The notes below the pieces were generated by a model. It had not been told where the DNA came from, searched no databases, and worked only from the letters and a program-made list of their open reading frames with translations. 64,000 nt of DNA from Phymorhynchus buccinoides (lineage: Eukaryota > Mollusca > Gastropoda > Neogastropoda > Raphitomidae), in assembly GCA_017654935.2 (NCBI GenBank), contig CM065712.1, positions 25,331,636-25,395,635 of the forward strand, read 5' to 3'. Shown piece after piece: positions 13,049-25,789 of this stretch (position 1 is its first letter; the number at the start of each line of letters is the position of its first letter). Made by a program: the position numbers and the translations under genes.

Positions 13049-13959
13049 TACTGTTAAAAGTTTAGTTTGTCTATGTGTATTCCACATTCTTGTGGCCAAG
13101 CCTTTCAAAACGGCTTTAGGCTATAAGCTCCTCCTTTTTACGTACATTCAAGTAATATTATTTGTTACAGAACTATCCTTTAAGTGATGCTCCCGTATGC
13201 TATCTGCGTGCCATCCGCGAATATCAGAAAATAATATCAAAACAAACTTGTAAAAAAACCGTATCTATTCTATTTCTATAATAAATTTAGTTAAATGTTC
13301 TTCTGACTGTAATTTTTAAACTTAAGTGGGGGGACATTCCGCCAGAGGCCACCAGTAATTTAAATACTACTACGTGGGTATTTTAATTTCTGTGTTTTTA
13401 TAATTAATTTTGTAAGTTTTTATGATTTAAGATTTTGGTTAAGGATTCCCTTTTTATTTAGGGGCGTTACCTCGGGTGGGTCGCCAATAGGGGAGACCAC
13501 CGGGAGGTGATTCAGGATGGCAAGAGATACCTCTGTCGCTATCCTGAAGGACCCTGCCAAAGTTTCATTGGAAAACGATAGATAGTAACTATCATGACTC
13601 AGAGCATGGGTCGCACCCGACATCTACCTCCGGGGGAGGGACTAAAAGAAAATGGTTGTCCTTGAAAGATGTGAGTCTGCCTATGAGGGTGTATGTAGTC
13701 TGTATGCTTTGTTAAAAAAGGGAAAGATGGGACGGAGCTAGAAGGGGGAGGATGCCGATCCGACCCAAACACGGATCCCCTACTGCACTCAAATAAAATT
13801 TATAATTTATTTATTAAATTAGTTTGTTAAAAGACGCCTGGCCAACTGTCTCGGCGAACCAAACTAAGGGGGCCCAGCCCAATTTATGATGTTTTTCGAG
13901 GATGTTTTTCTTTGTATAAGTAATTTTATTTAGTTTCAATTTATGTATAAAAGGTAGTA

Positions 13960-14173
13960 GGGGAAGACGGGGTAAAAAGCGCATGGGCGGGTAAGAAGCC
14001 CACCCCAATTATCTCATGAAATAAAGAAAATTTCAGTCAAATTTGCCCATGAGACGAATGCTAGACATTAACGCTCGTCTCATGGGCAAAATGAGACTGA
14101 AATTTGCTTCATTTCATGAGATAATTGGGGTGGGCTTCTTACCCGCCCATGCGCTTTTTACCCCGTCTTCCCC
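13960..14173. mobile_element. Palindromic TA-flanked MITE, copy 2 (inside LINE ORF2)
   Basis: Same 214-bp palindrome in the opposite orientation, TA-flanked. It splits the I-LINE ORF2 C-terminus after NTIKMQL; LINE coding resumes below 13959 with FIHKLKLNKI. The inserted element postdates the LINE. Confidence 0.9.
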
Positions 14174-14387
14174 TAATTGCATTTTAATTGTATTACAAGG
14201 GTTGAAAAGGTGTTTTTGACTGAGGATCTCTCCACATTGGCATGGGGTATCCCTATATTTACAGAATATTGAATCGGTGTAAAATCTAAGTATTCTGTAT
14301 TGTGTTTTATACGGGACGGATGGAAATAGTCCTCCTTTAATAAATTTCGTGTGCCAAGAGTAGTCTGTGGAGTAGGAATCCAACTCG

Positions 14388-14915
14388 CTAGCCCATCTCT
14401 GGTATAAAGTTCGTTTTAAACAGCTTTTTATCTCTGAAAGAGATGGCTTCATATTGATGATTTGACCTATTGTTTTCAGCTGCTATTTTGGCTGCTCTAT
14501 CTGCTTGGTCATTTCCTTGCAGGCCAAGATGAGAGGGGATCCAAGTAATTGTTAGGTCGATGCCTTTAATTACAATTTGATTTATGAGGTTTTGGATTTC
14601 CTGAATTATTTTGGTTCTGTTCTTGGAATTTCCTTGCAGGGCTTGTATAGAGGACAAGGAGTCTGTGAGAATTGTTACTTCGAGAGGCGGATTTGGAAGA
14701 TCAGTGAGGAAGGAGCAGGCTTCCAGGATAGCCCAGAGCTCTGCGCTAAAAATTGATATTTTGGAATTGAGGTAGAAAGTTTTGGTGATCTTCAGAGCTG
14801 GAATAGTGAAGGCACACCCTATTTGGTAATCATTTAGTTTGGAGCCATCTGTATAAATGAGAAGTTGATGTTGAATATCGGAAAGCTTTTCTTTAGCAGC
14901 AAGTTGGGTTGACAT
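14388..14915 (-). pseudogene. I-group LINE ORF2: RNase H domain
   Basis: This open stretch of about 175 residues has LLIYTDGSKLND (first Asp), FSAELWAILEA (Glu), VTILTDSLSSIQAL (second Asp) and WIPSHLGLQGNDQADRAA (His and final Asp). All catalytic residues of type I RNase H are therefore present. By family knowledge it removes the RNA strand after target-primed reverse transcription. It is the best preserved part of the element. Downstream, in another frame, CQCGEILSQKHLFNPC closes ORF2 before a MITE interrupts it at 14173. Confidence 0.85.
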
Positions 14916-15039
14916 AATTTTGAGTAGGACTGATGTAAAGGAATATCAAAGTTAGCGGATTCCCACTCCCAATATGGCACCGGGTGTTTGGGGTGGGTAT
15001 CTATATCTTCTAGTGCTACACCTGCTTTAGAGAGCATTT

Positions 15040-16385
15040 CTTGGGAGTAGTCCAGAAGATTGTGGACATGTCATGATTTTCGGGGTTTGCGTTGCACGTT
15101 GTTGATAAGATAAATCATTGAAATATGGATCTTTGAATTCTTCTGAAAAGCTCTCTATGGTGAATTGGTTGGTGGCGTAAAGCCTAGTTAGGAAAGATGT
15201 AGTATTAAGCTCTATAAGATGGTCTAAAGGAAGCCACCATACAGACCCATAGACAAGTTTGGTGTTTGTAAATTTTGGCAATCTGAGGGCAGTTTTAAGT
15301 GCTTTTAATTCTTTCTTTTGTAGCTGTTGTATTAGTGACTTGGAAATGTTAATGTTATGAAAAAACCCCATGCCATAGGTTAAACGGCTACGGACTAAAG
15401 CTTGTATTAAATGGGCTAAAAAAGTTGTGTTTTGTGCCTAACTCTGGGTGGAAATGATGGAAATAAAATTTACAGCTTTTGTAGCTTTTTTGCAAAGGTG
15501 GAGACCAATTTAGTTGAGGAGTAAGAAGAACCCCAAGAAACTTTACTTCGGTGGCCATGGGTCTTTTTTTACCTAAAATATTAATTGATATTTTCTGGTG
15601 GGATTGGTTGTAGTGAAAACACATGAAGACGCACTTGTCCGGAGACAGGGCGAATCCATTGTTTTGTAAACAGTTTACTATTAAATTAGTATTATTTTGG
15701 TGGGTTTGTAAAATTTTTGATAATGCTGTTTTGATTTTAGTTATTGGCGACGACCAGATGGCTATGTTGTCGGCATACATGGGAATATTACAGTTTGTAA
15801 GTTGTACTTTAGAAATGTCATGAATCATGATATTAAATAGGGTCGGGGCGATGATGCTGCCATGTGGGACCCCCTTGTCCACCTGGTGTTTCTTGGACAT
15901 GGCGGTTCCCACTTTGACTCATAGTGCTCGATTTTGTATAAAGCTTTGGATGAAGTTGAACATGTTGCCCTCTATACCGAGCCTGCTGATTTTATCTAGG
16001 AGCCTCCCATGCCAGACGGAGTCATACGCCCCTTTTATGTCGAAAAAGGTGGCGAGGAATTTCCTGTGTCTTGCAAAGGCTTTTTTGACATGGGAAGTAA
16101 GTCTTACAACTTGTTCCATGCAGCATCTATGTTTCCGAAAACCTGCTCGGAATTTGGGGAGAATATTATATTTTCTATAAAATATTCTAGTCTGCGTTTT
16201 ACGATACGCTCGTAAATCTTGCCCAGAGTGAGGGATATGGGGCAATAGCTGGCAGGGCCCCTAGCAGGTATTCCTGGCTTAAGGACCCCAACCACCTGAG
16301 CCTCCTTCCAAATTTGTGGAACTTCACCCTCTTCCCTACATCTGGCGTAAAAAGTATGCAGAACTGTGAGAAAAGATGGGGGCAA
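15040..16385 (-). pseudogene. I-group LINE ORF2: reverse transcriptase
   Basis: RT motifs appear in order: VPQIWKEAQVVGVLKPG, ASYCPISLTLGKIYERIV, FRKHRCCMEQVVRLTSH, FDIKGAYDSVWHGRL, GVPHGSIIAPTLFNIM and MYADNIAIW (15912-15780 region). The catalytic YADD reads YADN here, so the second Asp is lost. The thumb continues with TEVKFLGVLLTPQLNW. At least three frame changes break it. Confidence 0.85.
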
Positions 16386-16399
16386 TTTTTTTTTTATGA

Positions 16400-17731
16400 G
16401 TGTAGGAGATTATGTCATCTCCTGTTGCTTTATTAGGTTTGAAAATACTATTTATGGCCGCAGCAAACTCGGTTATTTGAGGGGGGCATTTATAACATGT
16501 GAATTATTGGTTGATTCCTCAAACGTGTAATTTACTTTTCTTTTATCCTGTTGATATATAGGTAAATGTTTAGTCTGTCTCGCCGTGGTGAACCTGTTGG
16601 CCAGGACGTCTGCTGTTTCAGAATCCGTGGTCTCCATTCGAAACACGAAGGTTCGTGTGGCGACCATTATTTTAAATTAGTTTTAAACGCTTCCAGGCTA
16701 AGCCTAAAACTTTAAAGTTGACAATTTCTTCTTTATTAAAATAATTTAATCTAGATTCGTTTATTAAGTCTTCACATACTTTTTCTGCAGTGACTTTTTC
16801 TTCATAATTTGGTTGGGTAGGGTGTAAGTCAAAGTAGTTGCATTTTCTGTTTTTCCTTTTTAATGGCTTTTTTAATATCATCACTCCACCATGGTTTACT
16901 GTTGGGGTTTGTAGGAGGAGAGGTAAGGGGAATAGCTATTCTTGCTGCTATTAAAAAAATTTTGTCTAATATTTTCATAGTATGTTTCTTTATTTTGGTC
17001 TCTTGTGTTATCAATTGTGTGTTTGGAAAGAAGGGATTGAAATAATGGCCAATTAGCTTTTTCAAAGTTAAATTTAGGTTCTGGCAGAGGGTTTGTGGTA
17101 TCTGGTTTTAATTTAAACTGAATACAAATAGGTTTGCGGTCTGAATGAAGGGGGTCAGAAAGAGTGTACCATTCATGGTTGATTAGCAAGTTTGGACTAG
17201 CAAGAGATAAATCAATAGCTGTTGGGTAGAATCGGCTGGAAGCATCGGGGTAATGAGTAGAGGAGCCATCGTTTAGTAAAATTAAATCAGTCATTTATTT
17301 GGTCATAATTATAGTGAATTATCTCGGCTTCTGGGACAAAGAGAAAAAGTAGAGAGCCAGTTTGTTGTAGGTGCTTTCAAGTATCCCCTGGGGTAATAAA
17401 TATTTAAAATATTAGTAAAGAAATTGTTAACTTTTATTTGGACCATGGTGGAGTAACGTTGATCTACAATATTGACTTCCGGAGAGGGAACTTAGGTATA
17501 ATTTATGGATTTGTGAATATATGTGGCTGTGTATACTTTACCCTCGTTATTACTGACAGTTGGTGGATAGTGATAACCTGTGATTTGGGGAAGGTCTTTA
17601 AAATTTAGGCGAACTGACTGTAAACATAGTATGTGATATGGAGTTTTGGAGGTGGCTAAAAAATGAACTTAATAGTCTTGGGTCGTTTTTAAAGATCTAC
17701 AGTTCCACTGAAATACGTTTAGGCCTTCCAT
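16400..17731 (-). pseudogene. I-group LINE ORF2: endonuclease region
   Basis: An ATG at 17731 begins MEGLNVFQWNCRSLKND, the typical endonuclease N-terminus (WNCRSL). The middle is heavily broken. From 17294 the frame resumes with DLILLNDGSSTHY, AIDLSLASPNL and DPLHSDRKPI, the last an altered SDHxPI. A linker toward RT follows (for example PNSKPWWSDDIKKAIKKEK near 16900). The conserved His of SDH is changed, which with the stops indicates a dead enzyme. Confidence 0.75.
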
Positions 17732-17777
17732 TTTGACGGTAGAAAAGGAGTTTAGAGTGTTGGGAAGTTGTAAGGGT

Positions 17778-19080
17778 TCATGTTGAGTTTTTGGTTTTGT
17801 TTCTCTGTAAAATTAATCGGGTTCTCGTCCAATGGGCATCCGGAGATGCACCACAGGCAATCTCTGCCAGCTGCAAAATGTTGAAAGCGTTTTGGGGGTC
17901 AATGGAAGTATCTTCTGTCTCATCTGAGATCAAAGAAGCAAGGTCTTTGATCAGGGATTTTGGTTGATTGGTAGTTCTGGCCTGAGCCAGACTACGGAGG
18001 ATGCGAATCACAAAAAGTTCTTTTAATGGTTTGTTTTCTTCTTTTGAAATATTTAAATTGATATTTTGAAACGTTGTAGATGAAGTATCTGAAATCTTAG
18101 TGCTAGGAGGGACTGTTTTGTTGGTGTGTACTGTCAGTAGATTATCAATGTGTTTAGTTATTGTAGTCAACATGATCTCTGTCTGTCTTTGTAGGTGTTT
18201 AACCACTAGTTCTTCTATTTTTTGTTCTGACATTTATTTTGTTCTTTTTGTTCAGAGTGTTTTTTGTGAGGTCTTCTGGTCTTTTTCTTTCTCTTTTTTC
18301 TCCGTGTTGCGTTTTCCTCCATGTTCACATGTCCTTCCGAAAGCAAGGGATCAGGGGAGTTCAGGTTTTCAACAGCTTCTGAATACTTTGCATCTGGTTT
18401 TGTAGTTTGTTTTGAACTTTGTAGTTTGCTTGCATACGTGATGCTTGGGGTATGGGTTGGAATCAGTTCCACTCTCCAGAAGTCACTGTCAACTACAGGC
18501 AGGTTTGGTTTAGGTCTGTTTTCTTTCGACTCTTTCTGTTTGAATATTGTTCTTTGCTCTTCTTATGGCTTCGCTGTACGGGAGGAAAGCTTCCCCCCGA
18601 ATTTTGTTGGCCCTCAGCCTGAGCTGATACTGAGGGCAGCCTTGGTAGGCGGCGGAATGTTCGCCGCCACAGTTAATGCATTTACGATTTTTTGTGCAGT
18701 CTTTAGCTGAGTGCCCAGGGGCGGAGCACCTGGTGCAAATTTCGTTTTTTGCCTTACACTGGTTTGGTCCATGCCCATAGCGAGCACACCTGCGGCACGT
18801 TCGCACTGGGGCGACGTATGGTGCCACAGGGAACTCATGGACATCGATTTTCACCAGCGAAGGCAAAATTGGATTTCGAAAGGTAATTTTGATGGCACGG
18901 GATTCTGTGCCATCTCTGTTGTTGAGTCTTTGAATGGATTTGGCTTGAGGAATGAACCGTAGGAGGTCCTCTAGATTTTCCTCAAGGGGAATGGGTTTAA
19001 CTACTCCCTCAGTAGTGACTTCAGGAATGCTACATTTAATATTTATGGAAGCAATAGATGTTAATTTACCTTTACCTAAA
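17778..19080 (-). pseudogene. I-group LINE ORF1 (gag-like, zinc knuckles)
   Basis: About 18510-18866 contains three successive knuckles (CRRCARYGHGPNQC, CTRCSAPGHSAKDC, CINCGGEHSAAYQGC), preceded by DVHEFPVAPYVAPV and an RNA-binding-like stretch with RAIKITF. After a frame break come a Lys/Arg-rich block (near 18290) and an acidic C-terminal part starting MSEQKIEELVVKH (18233 to 17778). The N-terminus is missing at about 19080. Function by family: nucleic-acid chaperone/RNP assembly. Confidence 0.8.
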
Positions 19081-19464
19081 GAATAAAAACTTACATAAAT
19101 GAAATATAGAATAAAGTAAAGCTTAAGCTACCTTGGTGTCTATGTAACTAGACTTCGACTCGGAATATTCAAAGACACTGGAATACTACAGAGCAATCTT
19201 TGTCTTCTTTCTGACTTAATCGGTTCTTATTTATTAATACTTACTTCGGAGAAATATTCCCTTCCAGTCAAGGCGATGTGGAATGAATGTACTGATTTCC
19301 GACGCAGTATTTATACCTTTTATTTTCAAATTATTAATCACCTCTCGTCTCATTTTGCCAACACTTTTGATGAAAAGTGTCGAAGCAGACGAGATGAAAG
19401 TGACATGATGGTTTCGATATGTGATTCGATCACAAGAGACGTATCCGGGTATATGAGCTAGTTC

Positions 19465-19701
19465 CGTTTAACACTTTTTGATGGATTTAAAAAGAAAAAT
19501 TCTTATGTGTTAAAACGCATATTTCTCTTTAACACTTTTTGATGGATTTTTAAAAAAAAATTCTTACGTGCTAAAACGGATATTGCTCTTTAGCACAGTT
19601 CGATGAAAACATTGTCAAGTGTCAAGTGTTAAAGCGGATCTTCTGATGTTATGTGTGTCTGTGTGCATGTAAGTGCTTGTGTGTATTTCACTATGTATGT
19701 A

Positions 19702-19733
<32 letters not shown>

Positions 19734-19761
19734 TGCGCGCGCGTGTGTGCAACACAGTCAG

Positions 19762-19834
<73 letters not shown>

Positions 19835-19891
19835 CAGATACACGCATACAGAGAGACAGAGGGGGGGGGGGGGGTAGAGATCGAGAGATCG

Positions 19892-19966
<75 letters not shown>

Positions 19967-20214
19967 GAGAGGCAGAGAGAGAACTCGGAACTCAGAATAC
20001 TTTTAATGCACATTGGCCTTGGGCCACAATACATTGTTAAGGGAGGGGGGGTGAAGGGTTAGTATTTGCATGAAAAATAAATAAATAAATAAATATTGGT
20101 GTACATTCAATAATCCCATGTGAGAAGCTAACACAATCATACATTTATAAACGTCCCAAATAACAATATTTCAATATCATCCCCAATGTGTGTGCAATTG
20201 ATATATAGTGGGTC

Positions 20215-20309
<95 letters not shown>

Positions 20310-20330
20310 CACAGAGAGACAGAGACACAT
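19465..20330. repeat. Short tandem repeat, then (GT)n and (GA)n cluster
   Basis: 19468-19600 holds two copies of a unit with TTTAACACTTTTTGATGGAT. Then come (GT)n near 19701-19740 and (GA)n at 19768-19832, 19899-19970 and 20217-20304. No gene is supported. Confidence 0.9.
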
Positions 20331-20392
20331 TCTAGATAAAGAGACACTGAGAGAGACAAAGAGTAACACCAAAGATATTCTAAAAAGGTAAG

Positions 20393-20665
20393 ATGGACTA
20401 CTTAAAGAGCTCGGCGAACCGGGCTGATAGAGTTATCGTTAGTGGCGACAGTACACCATTCACAATGGAGGCTATCCAAAAACTCAGACTGGAACTTGAA
20501 CGGAGAATTCAACTGGCCTATCGACGTGCAAAATGTGTCCTGTTTAAAAGGGACATAACCAGTGTTTCTGTCCTCACTACTCATATAGGGAAAAGAGACC
20601 GGATGCTTATCTTCCCCTATACAGTCTTTGGTAACACTAACAGAGCAAGTTTCAGGGGCGGATCG
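20393..20665 (+). other. Unassigned open frame
   Basis: ATG at 20393 opens about 90 residues of ordinary composition (MDYLKSSANRADRV, MEAIQKLRLELERRIQLAY, CVLFKRD) before a poly-G/poly-C tract. The middle part could be helical. No family is recognised, there is no clear splice context, and it lies next to a CAGGGGCGGATC string typical of hAT-like ends. It may be an exon or chance. Confidence 0.2.
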
Positions 20666-20974
20666 GGGGGGGGGGGCCCAAAAGACCCCCCCCCCCCCCC
20701 CCCCCCCCCCCCTTGTCGCCCAAAATGTCCATTATAGAAGGGTGAAAAATACGAAAATGACTCGATTTTTGGCTTAATAAGCAATGAAATACATGTCCAT
20801 GTAGCGCCCTGCAAATAGTGTGATTGAGTGTTGGAAGGCAAGGCAGGCCGTGAATGGAGTTTCCGGACCCCCCACCCCCCACCTGTACCTTAGGATGCAC
20901 CGCAAAGAAGGTACAGCGGCTAGCGACAGTCGAGTGCAAGGTAGGCCACGATCGAAATGCTGTCAGTGTCGTGG

Positions 20975-21455
20975 TTAGAGTTAAGAACCGGTTACAAACT
21001 CCTAACCGGTTTTAAACCGGTTTTCCATATTCGAACCGGTTTTACCGAAGCGTTTTTTTTTTTTAACCAGTACTCGCATCACTAGTTCCACCTATGCAAA
21101 CACATATTTATTTGTCAGAATATTCATACACACGCACACATGCACACACACACACACACACTAAAGAAACGTAATGACTTATGACACACACACACTCTCA
21201 ACTCAACACTCAGTCAAAGTCAAAGCCAAAAAACACCACAAACTAGAAACAGCTACTCTTGGATTACAAACACCCAATCTGCGCTGAGAATCAGTGTTGT
21301 TTTTTCGAAAAGAATGCGTTATTCTAAGAAAAACTTACTTTCAGTTTGCAGTAAAAACAACAACCGGTTCACAGCAACTGGAACCGGTTTTTCGAACCGC
21401 GAAAGTTTAGCACCGTTTTTTCGGTTCAAACCGGTTTTTCCCCCACCTCTAGACT
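20975..21455. mobile_element. ACCGGTT-rich inverted-repeat element
   Basis: Many AACCGGTT motifs occur at both ends with a (CA)n centre. The ends TAGAGTTAAGAACCGG and GGTTTTTCCCCCACCTCTA are imperfect inverted repeats. TCGTGGT occurs near both sides and may mark the target duplication. Confidence 0.5.
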
Positions 21456-21649
21456 CGTGGTGAAGTCAAGACTTGGTTGCCTGTGTGCCCCCCCCCTCCT
21501 CCCCGTACCCCCCCTGTACACCCCCCCCCCCGCTGCATCCCCCCCCCCCCCCCCCCTTTGAACAGAATTGATGACGATATTGTCGGCTGGGAAATCGGCC
21601 CCTTATCACAATATTGAGCGGCTTTATCAAAATCTCATATCTCACACCT

Positions 21650-21700
<51 letters not shown>

Positions 21701-21984
21701 GGGGATAACGTCCCAAACCCCGGCAAAACGAGATGCATCAGGTGCTATACAGGACTTGACAATTTCGAAGAAAAAGGGAGAGAGGTGAGTAGTAATAATA
21801 TTATGTGATATTAATTATGATCACGTTCAAAATCCCGGTCGACAAAACGAGAAGGCACGCGTGCCTTGCAGGACCTGACAAGTTCGAGAGAAAAACAAAA
21901 TCTGATGCAATATGAATAACACTTTCTATCCCTGTTGCATGTTCAACAGATTCTGTAAAGATTGTTTATATTAATGGAACCTGC

Positions 21985-22275
21985 TAGAACATTATGTAGT
22001 GAGGGTGGTTAGGTTTGAATATGGGACCAGCCGGACATTCAGTAGTGGGGGCTGTTAGGTTTGAATGTGGGACCAGCATGACAAACAACATCACACATTC
22101 TGTAGTGGGGGTGGTAAGATTCGGGAATGGAGCCTGCTGGAACATTCTGTAGTGAGGGTGGTTAGGTTTGAATGTGGGACCAGCAGGACAAACAACACCA
22201 AACATTCTGTAGTGGGGGCGGTAAGGTTCGGGTATGGAGCTTGCTGGAACATCCTGTAGTGAGGGTGGGTTAGGT
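21985..22275. repeat. Minisatellite with CATTCTGTAGTGGGGG
   Basis: About two and a half copies of a unit near 123 bp with GTTAGGTTTGAATGTGGGAC and GGACAAACAACACCAAACAT. No coding is supported. Confidence 0.85.
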
Positions 22276-22767
22276 TTGTTCGTTTGTTATCGTACCCTGG
22301 CTAAAAGACTCCAGGGATCATCCCAACAGCTTAAACACTTGAACACACTATGGTACAAATGCACCAACTAGGGATGAGAATATTACGTGTGTGACCGGGT
22401 TTTTTTTACCCCGCAACGTGGGCAGCCACACCCCGACTTCGGAGGATTTTGGACTTATGATGTTATGCTAGGAGCTTGTCATGGTTTAAGACAATCCCCG
22501 CACAACTATGCGGAGTATAACAACATTTGGATGTAGCCTCGGTGTTCTAGCTTATGTTCATTGGTCTGACACAGCCTTATGCCAAGGCACCAGCTGGTCA
22601 CAAGCAACCTAACATTTTATGGTGGGTTTTTTTTCTCTCTTAAATATAATCCACAGATAAAACCTGACATCAGCCTCTAACAAGTCACTGTTGGCAAACA
22701 TGGTTAGGATATTGATAAAAATGTATACCTCGGCTTCCAAAAGAAATGCGAAAAAGTTCGGTTTTAA

Positions 22768-23001
22768 CCCTTTCACCGCCAGCCATATTTCAGCCAAAAA
22801 TGTCCATTAACTTTACCTGGGTAGAGAACAAAATCCATCTGCAGTATTGGAGATTCTTCTGTGACATATAAAATAAGGTCTATTCTTACTTCCCAAAACT
22901 ACGACGATAGGGTCTTTGGATAATACAACGCAGTTTGACGCCTTTTAGTGACAGGTGTTAAACCACTGTGGTGCTAAAATGCGACTTTGGCGGTGAAAGG
23001 G
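22768..23001. mobile_element. TTAA-flanked MITE 'CCCTTTCACCGCCA', copy 2
   Basis: Both TIRs (CCCTTTCACCGCCA / TGGCGGTGAAAGGG type) and both TTAA duplicates are intact. The body matches copy 1 in reverse orientation. Confidence 0.9.
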
Positions 23002-23249
23002 TTAAACACCTTAAAACTATTTGGTAATTTCTTTGGGCAAGCATGTACATTCGTCAACCCTGGCAGAGTTTAAAATTGAGGGTCGGAAGCGTAGGAGGGG
23101 GGGGGGTGCGAATCAACATGCTTGCCCTTCTTTGATACTGTATTTTGTAATGCTAGTCCCCAGATACGCGAAAGCGTGGTAGGGACTATAAACTCCCAGA
23201 AGTATTTTGCAACCTAAGTACCGGACGCTTGCGCAACACAGAAACATCA

Positions 23250-23824
23250 TGATCAATCAATCAATCAATCAATCAATATTTTCATTGTCCATTTTACAGA
23301 AAATTCTTTTTGCAGCGATAAGACAATCAACAAAAACAACACAATAAAGACAGAGACATAGTATACAGAAAAGACAAAAAATAAAATAATTATGCGACTA
23401 TTATAAACACTGTGCGCACATACAATTCTTGGTCACACACACCACAAGCACACACACACATACACACAAACACGCACGCACACGCACACACATACACACA
23501 CACGCACACACACATACAACACATGTGCACGCTTACAACCATTTATCTACCCATCCATCTAACTTATTCATATTTACACATATTTGTACACATACATACA
23601 TGCAAACATACAACTTGCATTCGCAAATTACATAAAATACAAAATATGTTAGTCTATATGCATACATTCGTAATACAACATTACATATCTACATGCATAC
23701 ACAAACATACATAGATAGGCCTACATAGATAGAAAGACAGACAGATAGACAGACAGAGACATACATACATACATACATACATGCATGCATACATACATAT
23801 AGACATACATACATACATACATAC
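23250..23824. repeat. (CAAT)n, (CA)n and (CATA)n simple repeats
   Basis: CAAT repeats near 23255-23278, a CA-rich stretch at 23434-23530 and CATA repeats at 23758-23824 that continue past an inserted MITE at 24047-24066. Confidence 0.9.
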
Positions 23825-24046
23825 ATCAGACCTGTTTACCCCCTACACAAGTCTTGAGTAGTCTGGATAGCTGAAATGAGTAGTTTTAGTGCAAAATGTG
23901 TAGTTTTATTCATTAAACCATCAAACAATGTTCACTGAAAATGAGTAGTAATCAAGAATTAAAGAGCATTATTTTCAATTTTGAAGAGTAGTAGAGGTCC
24001 AAATTGAGTAGAATACTACTCGAAAAGAGTAGAGTAAACAGGTCTG
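23825..24046. mobile_element. hAT-like MITE, CAGACCTGTTTAC ends, copy 1
   Basis: A 222-bp element with TIRs CAGACCTGTTTAC / GTAAACAGGTCTG in a (CATA)n tract. ATACAT lies on each side, consistent with a 6-bp duplication, though the flanking repeat makes this ambiguous. The interior is rich in AGTAG motifs. Confidence 0.85.
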
Positions 24047-24462
24047 ATACATACATACATACATGCATGCACACATCTACATGTATGCGTATTTGCTGTT
24101 GGTGGCAATGGAATGCTATCCTCTTGCAAGACCAATAATTAGCATCCCAATTGCAAACATGAACTGTAATTTTGTGAAAATGACAGACAAATGCCTAAGG
24201 AAGCTTGACAACCATGGTTAATGAGATGATACTGGATAAGCATGTTAAAACAAGCGCGGATTCGCAATCCTTTGTGGCGTGCGACAATTGAAAACGAAAC
24301 ATCATTTTAAAGAGCAGCCTCGATTTGAAGTGCGGTCTATTTTTACCACTCCAATCATTACATACACAGAGTCGCCTCCCCTGGCTCTTCAATAATTTAA
24401 ATCTGTAAACCAGAATGTTATCTCTGCACTATTTCGCAACTTTTTATATCTTTTGGAAAACA

Positions 24463-24670
24463 TTTAATTGTGGCGGTACCATAGCCGATGAGGTTTAACT
24501 GAGGGGTGGTTACCGCTACACCTATCTATATTGTTAAAAACTCGGGACTTTACTGGTGTTGCACTGCCTCCGGGCATTGCACCCAGTATTGTTCCCAACA
24601 TCTTTGTATTTACAAATGTCCCATATGTGTTTATGACCGAGAGGACGTAAAACATCATTTTCACCAAAAC
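24463..24670. repeat. 205-bp dispersed repeat with conserved frame, copy 1
   Basis: Nearly identical to 58838-59045, with a diverged piece at 38822-38975. On the minus strand both good copies keep one frame containing GTFVNTK, GGSATPVKSRVFNN and PHRLWYRH. The family is unknown and the frame may simply reflect recent copying. Confidence 0.7.
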
Positions 24671-25305
24671 ATTTAAAACTTTTTATCCTACTTATACTCA
24701 TCGAAAGAAGCACCGCATACTCGTCGTGTCTGTTGCAGTGTCTGTATTACGTATGTTTATTATTTTGTACGCTTTAAAATGAAGATTCATGTGCTCTGTT
24801 CAGTATACAATGCTTTCCATACCTAAGGACTGCAGATATGACAACTGAAATGTTACTTTATGCCCAAGTATTTTTTTCTCTTTTACAATATGTGCGACAA
24901 TTTTGTCAATATGTGCGACAATTTTGGACCGACCGACCGACAAAGTGAGTTATAGGTTTGTGGCTTGAGCCACAAACAGAAAGCTGAAAAACGGGTAAAA
25001 TTTGTGAGACCGACATTGCTCTATTTGGTCCAAAAAGAGTTTTTACTCAATTTGCAGTAACCTTTCTGTAAACGGAAAAATGGCGTCATGGTGTGACGCG
25101 AGTAATTTTTCCAAAAAGTGCCGTCTATGATGACGTCATACAACGGTACATATATTTAGCTTTGCAACTGGTGAAACCGTGTTCAGAAAGGAAAGAAGTT
25201 CCCCAACACTCATTTTCAGCTTTGTTGTTGATGTTTCAATTTTCGAGTGTTTGTCCCTCTTTTTGTCACTAATAGCGTAGACATACTCACATGTATACAT
25301 ACATA

Positions 25306-25519
25306 GGCGAAGACGGGGTAAAAAGCGCATGGGCGGGTAAGAAGCCCATCCCAATTATCTCATGAAATGAAGCAAATTTCAGTCTCATTTTGCCCATGAG
25401 ACGAGCGTTAATGTCTAGCATTCGTCTCATGGGCAAATTTGACTGAAATTTTCTTTATTTCATGAGATAATTGGGGTGGGCTTCTTACCCGCCAATGCGC
25501 TTTTTACCCCGTCTTCCCC
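25306..25519. mobile_element. Palindromic TA-flanked MITE, copy 3
   Basis: Third 214-bp copy, with TA at 25304-25305 and 25520-25521, inserted in a (CATA)n-rich stretch. A few substitutions separate it from copies 1 and 2. Confidence 0.9.
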
Positions 25520-25789
25520 TACATACATACACACATACATACATACATACATATACATACATACATTCCTACATGTGTTGGGATCAATATTACTATAAAA
25601 AAATAATACTGAAATTTGTTGTTCATCCGTCCGACCTGTGGGATAAAGACCACACACCAACAAATTGATTAGTGAAATGGGGCTGTGGGTGGATGCCTCA
25701 TGCTTCATTACGGGGAGCTGGACGACCCTGCCCCCCCTCCACGAGTCTCTCCCCGTGGAGATAATACCGAATGGTCTTTCGTATGTGTC

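Larger units (their letters stand above)
11850..19090 (-). mobile_element. I-group non-LTR retrotransposon with RNase H (5' truncated, decayed)
   Basis: Reading from high to low coordinate: ORF1 with three CCHC knuckles, ORF2 start and endonuclease, RT, RNase H, a C-terminal CxC...H...C motif and a long 3' UTR. The layout ORF1-EN-RT-RNH is that of the I group (I/Nimb/Ingi). The 3' limit near 11850 is inferred from a GCGACGTTAAACTGAAC string, similar to common I-type 3' ends; a limit near 13300 is possible. Two copies of one palindromic MITE (12835-13048 and 13960-14173) are inserted in it. Stops and shifts throughout mean it is inactive. Confidence 0.85.

Noticed and set aside
15623..16215. 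Plus-strand frames over the I-group LINE
   Set aside because: They are complements of RT coding; motifs read only on the minus strand.
18100..18962. Cys-rich plus-strand frames
   Set aside because: They are shadows of the zinc-knuckle ORF1 on the opposite strand.
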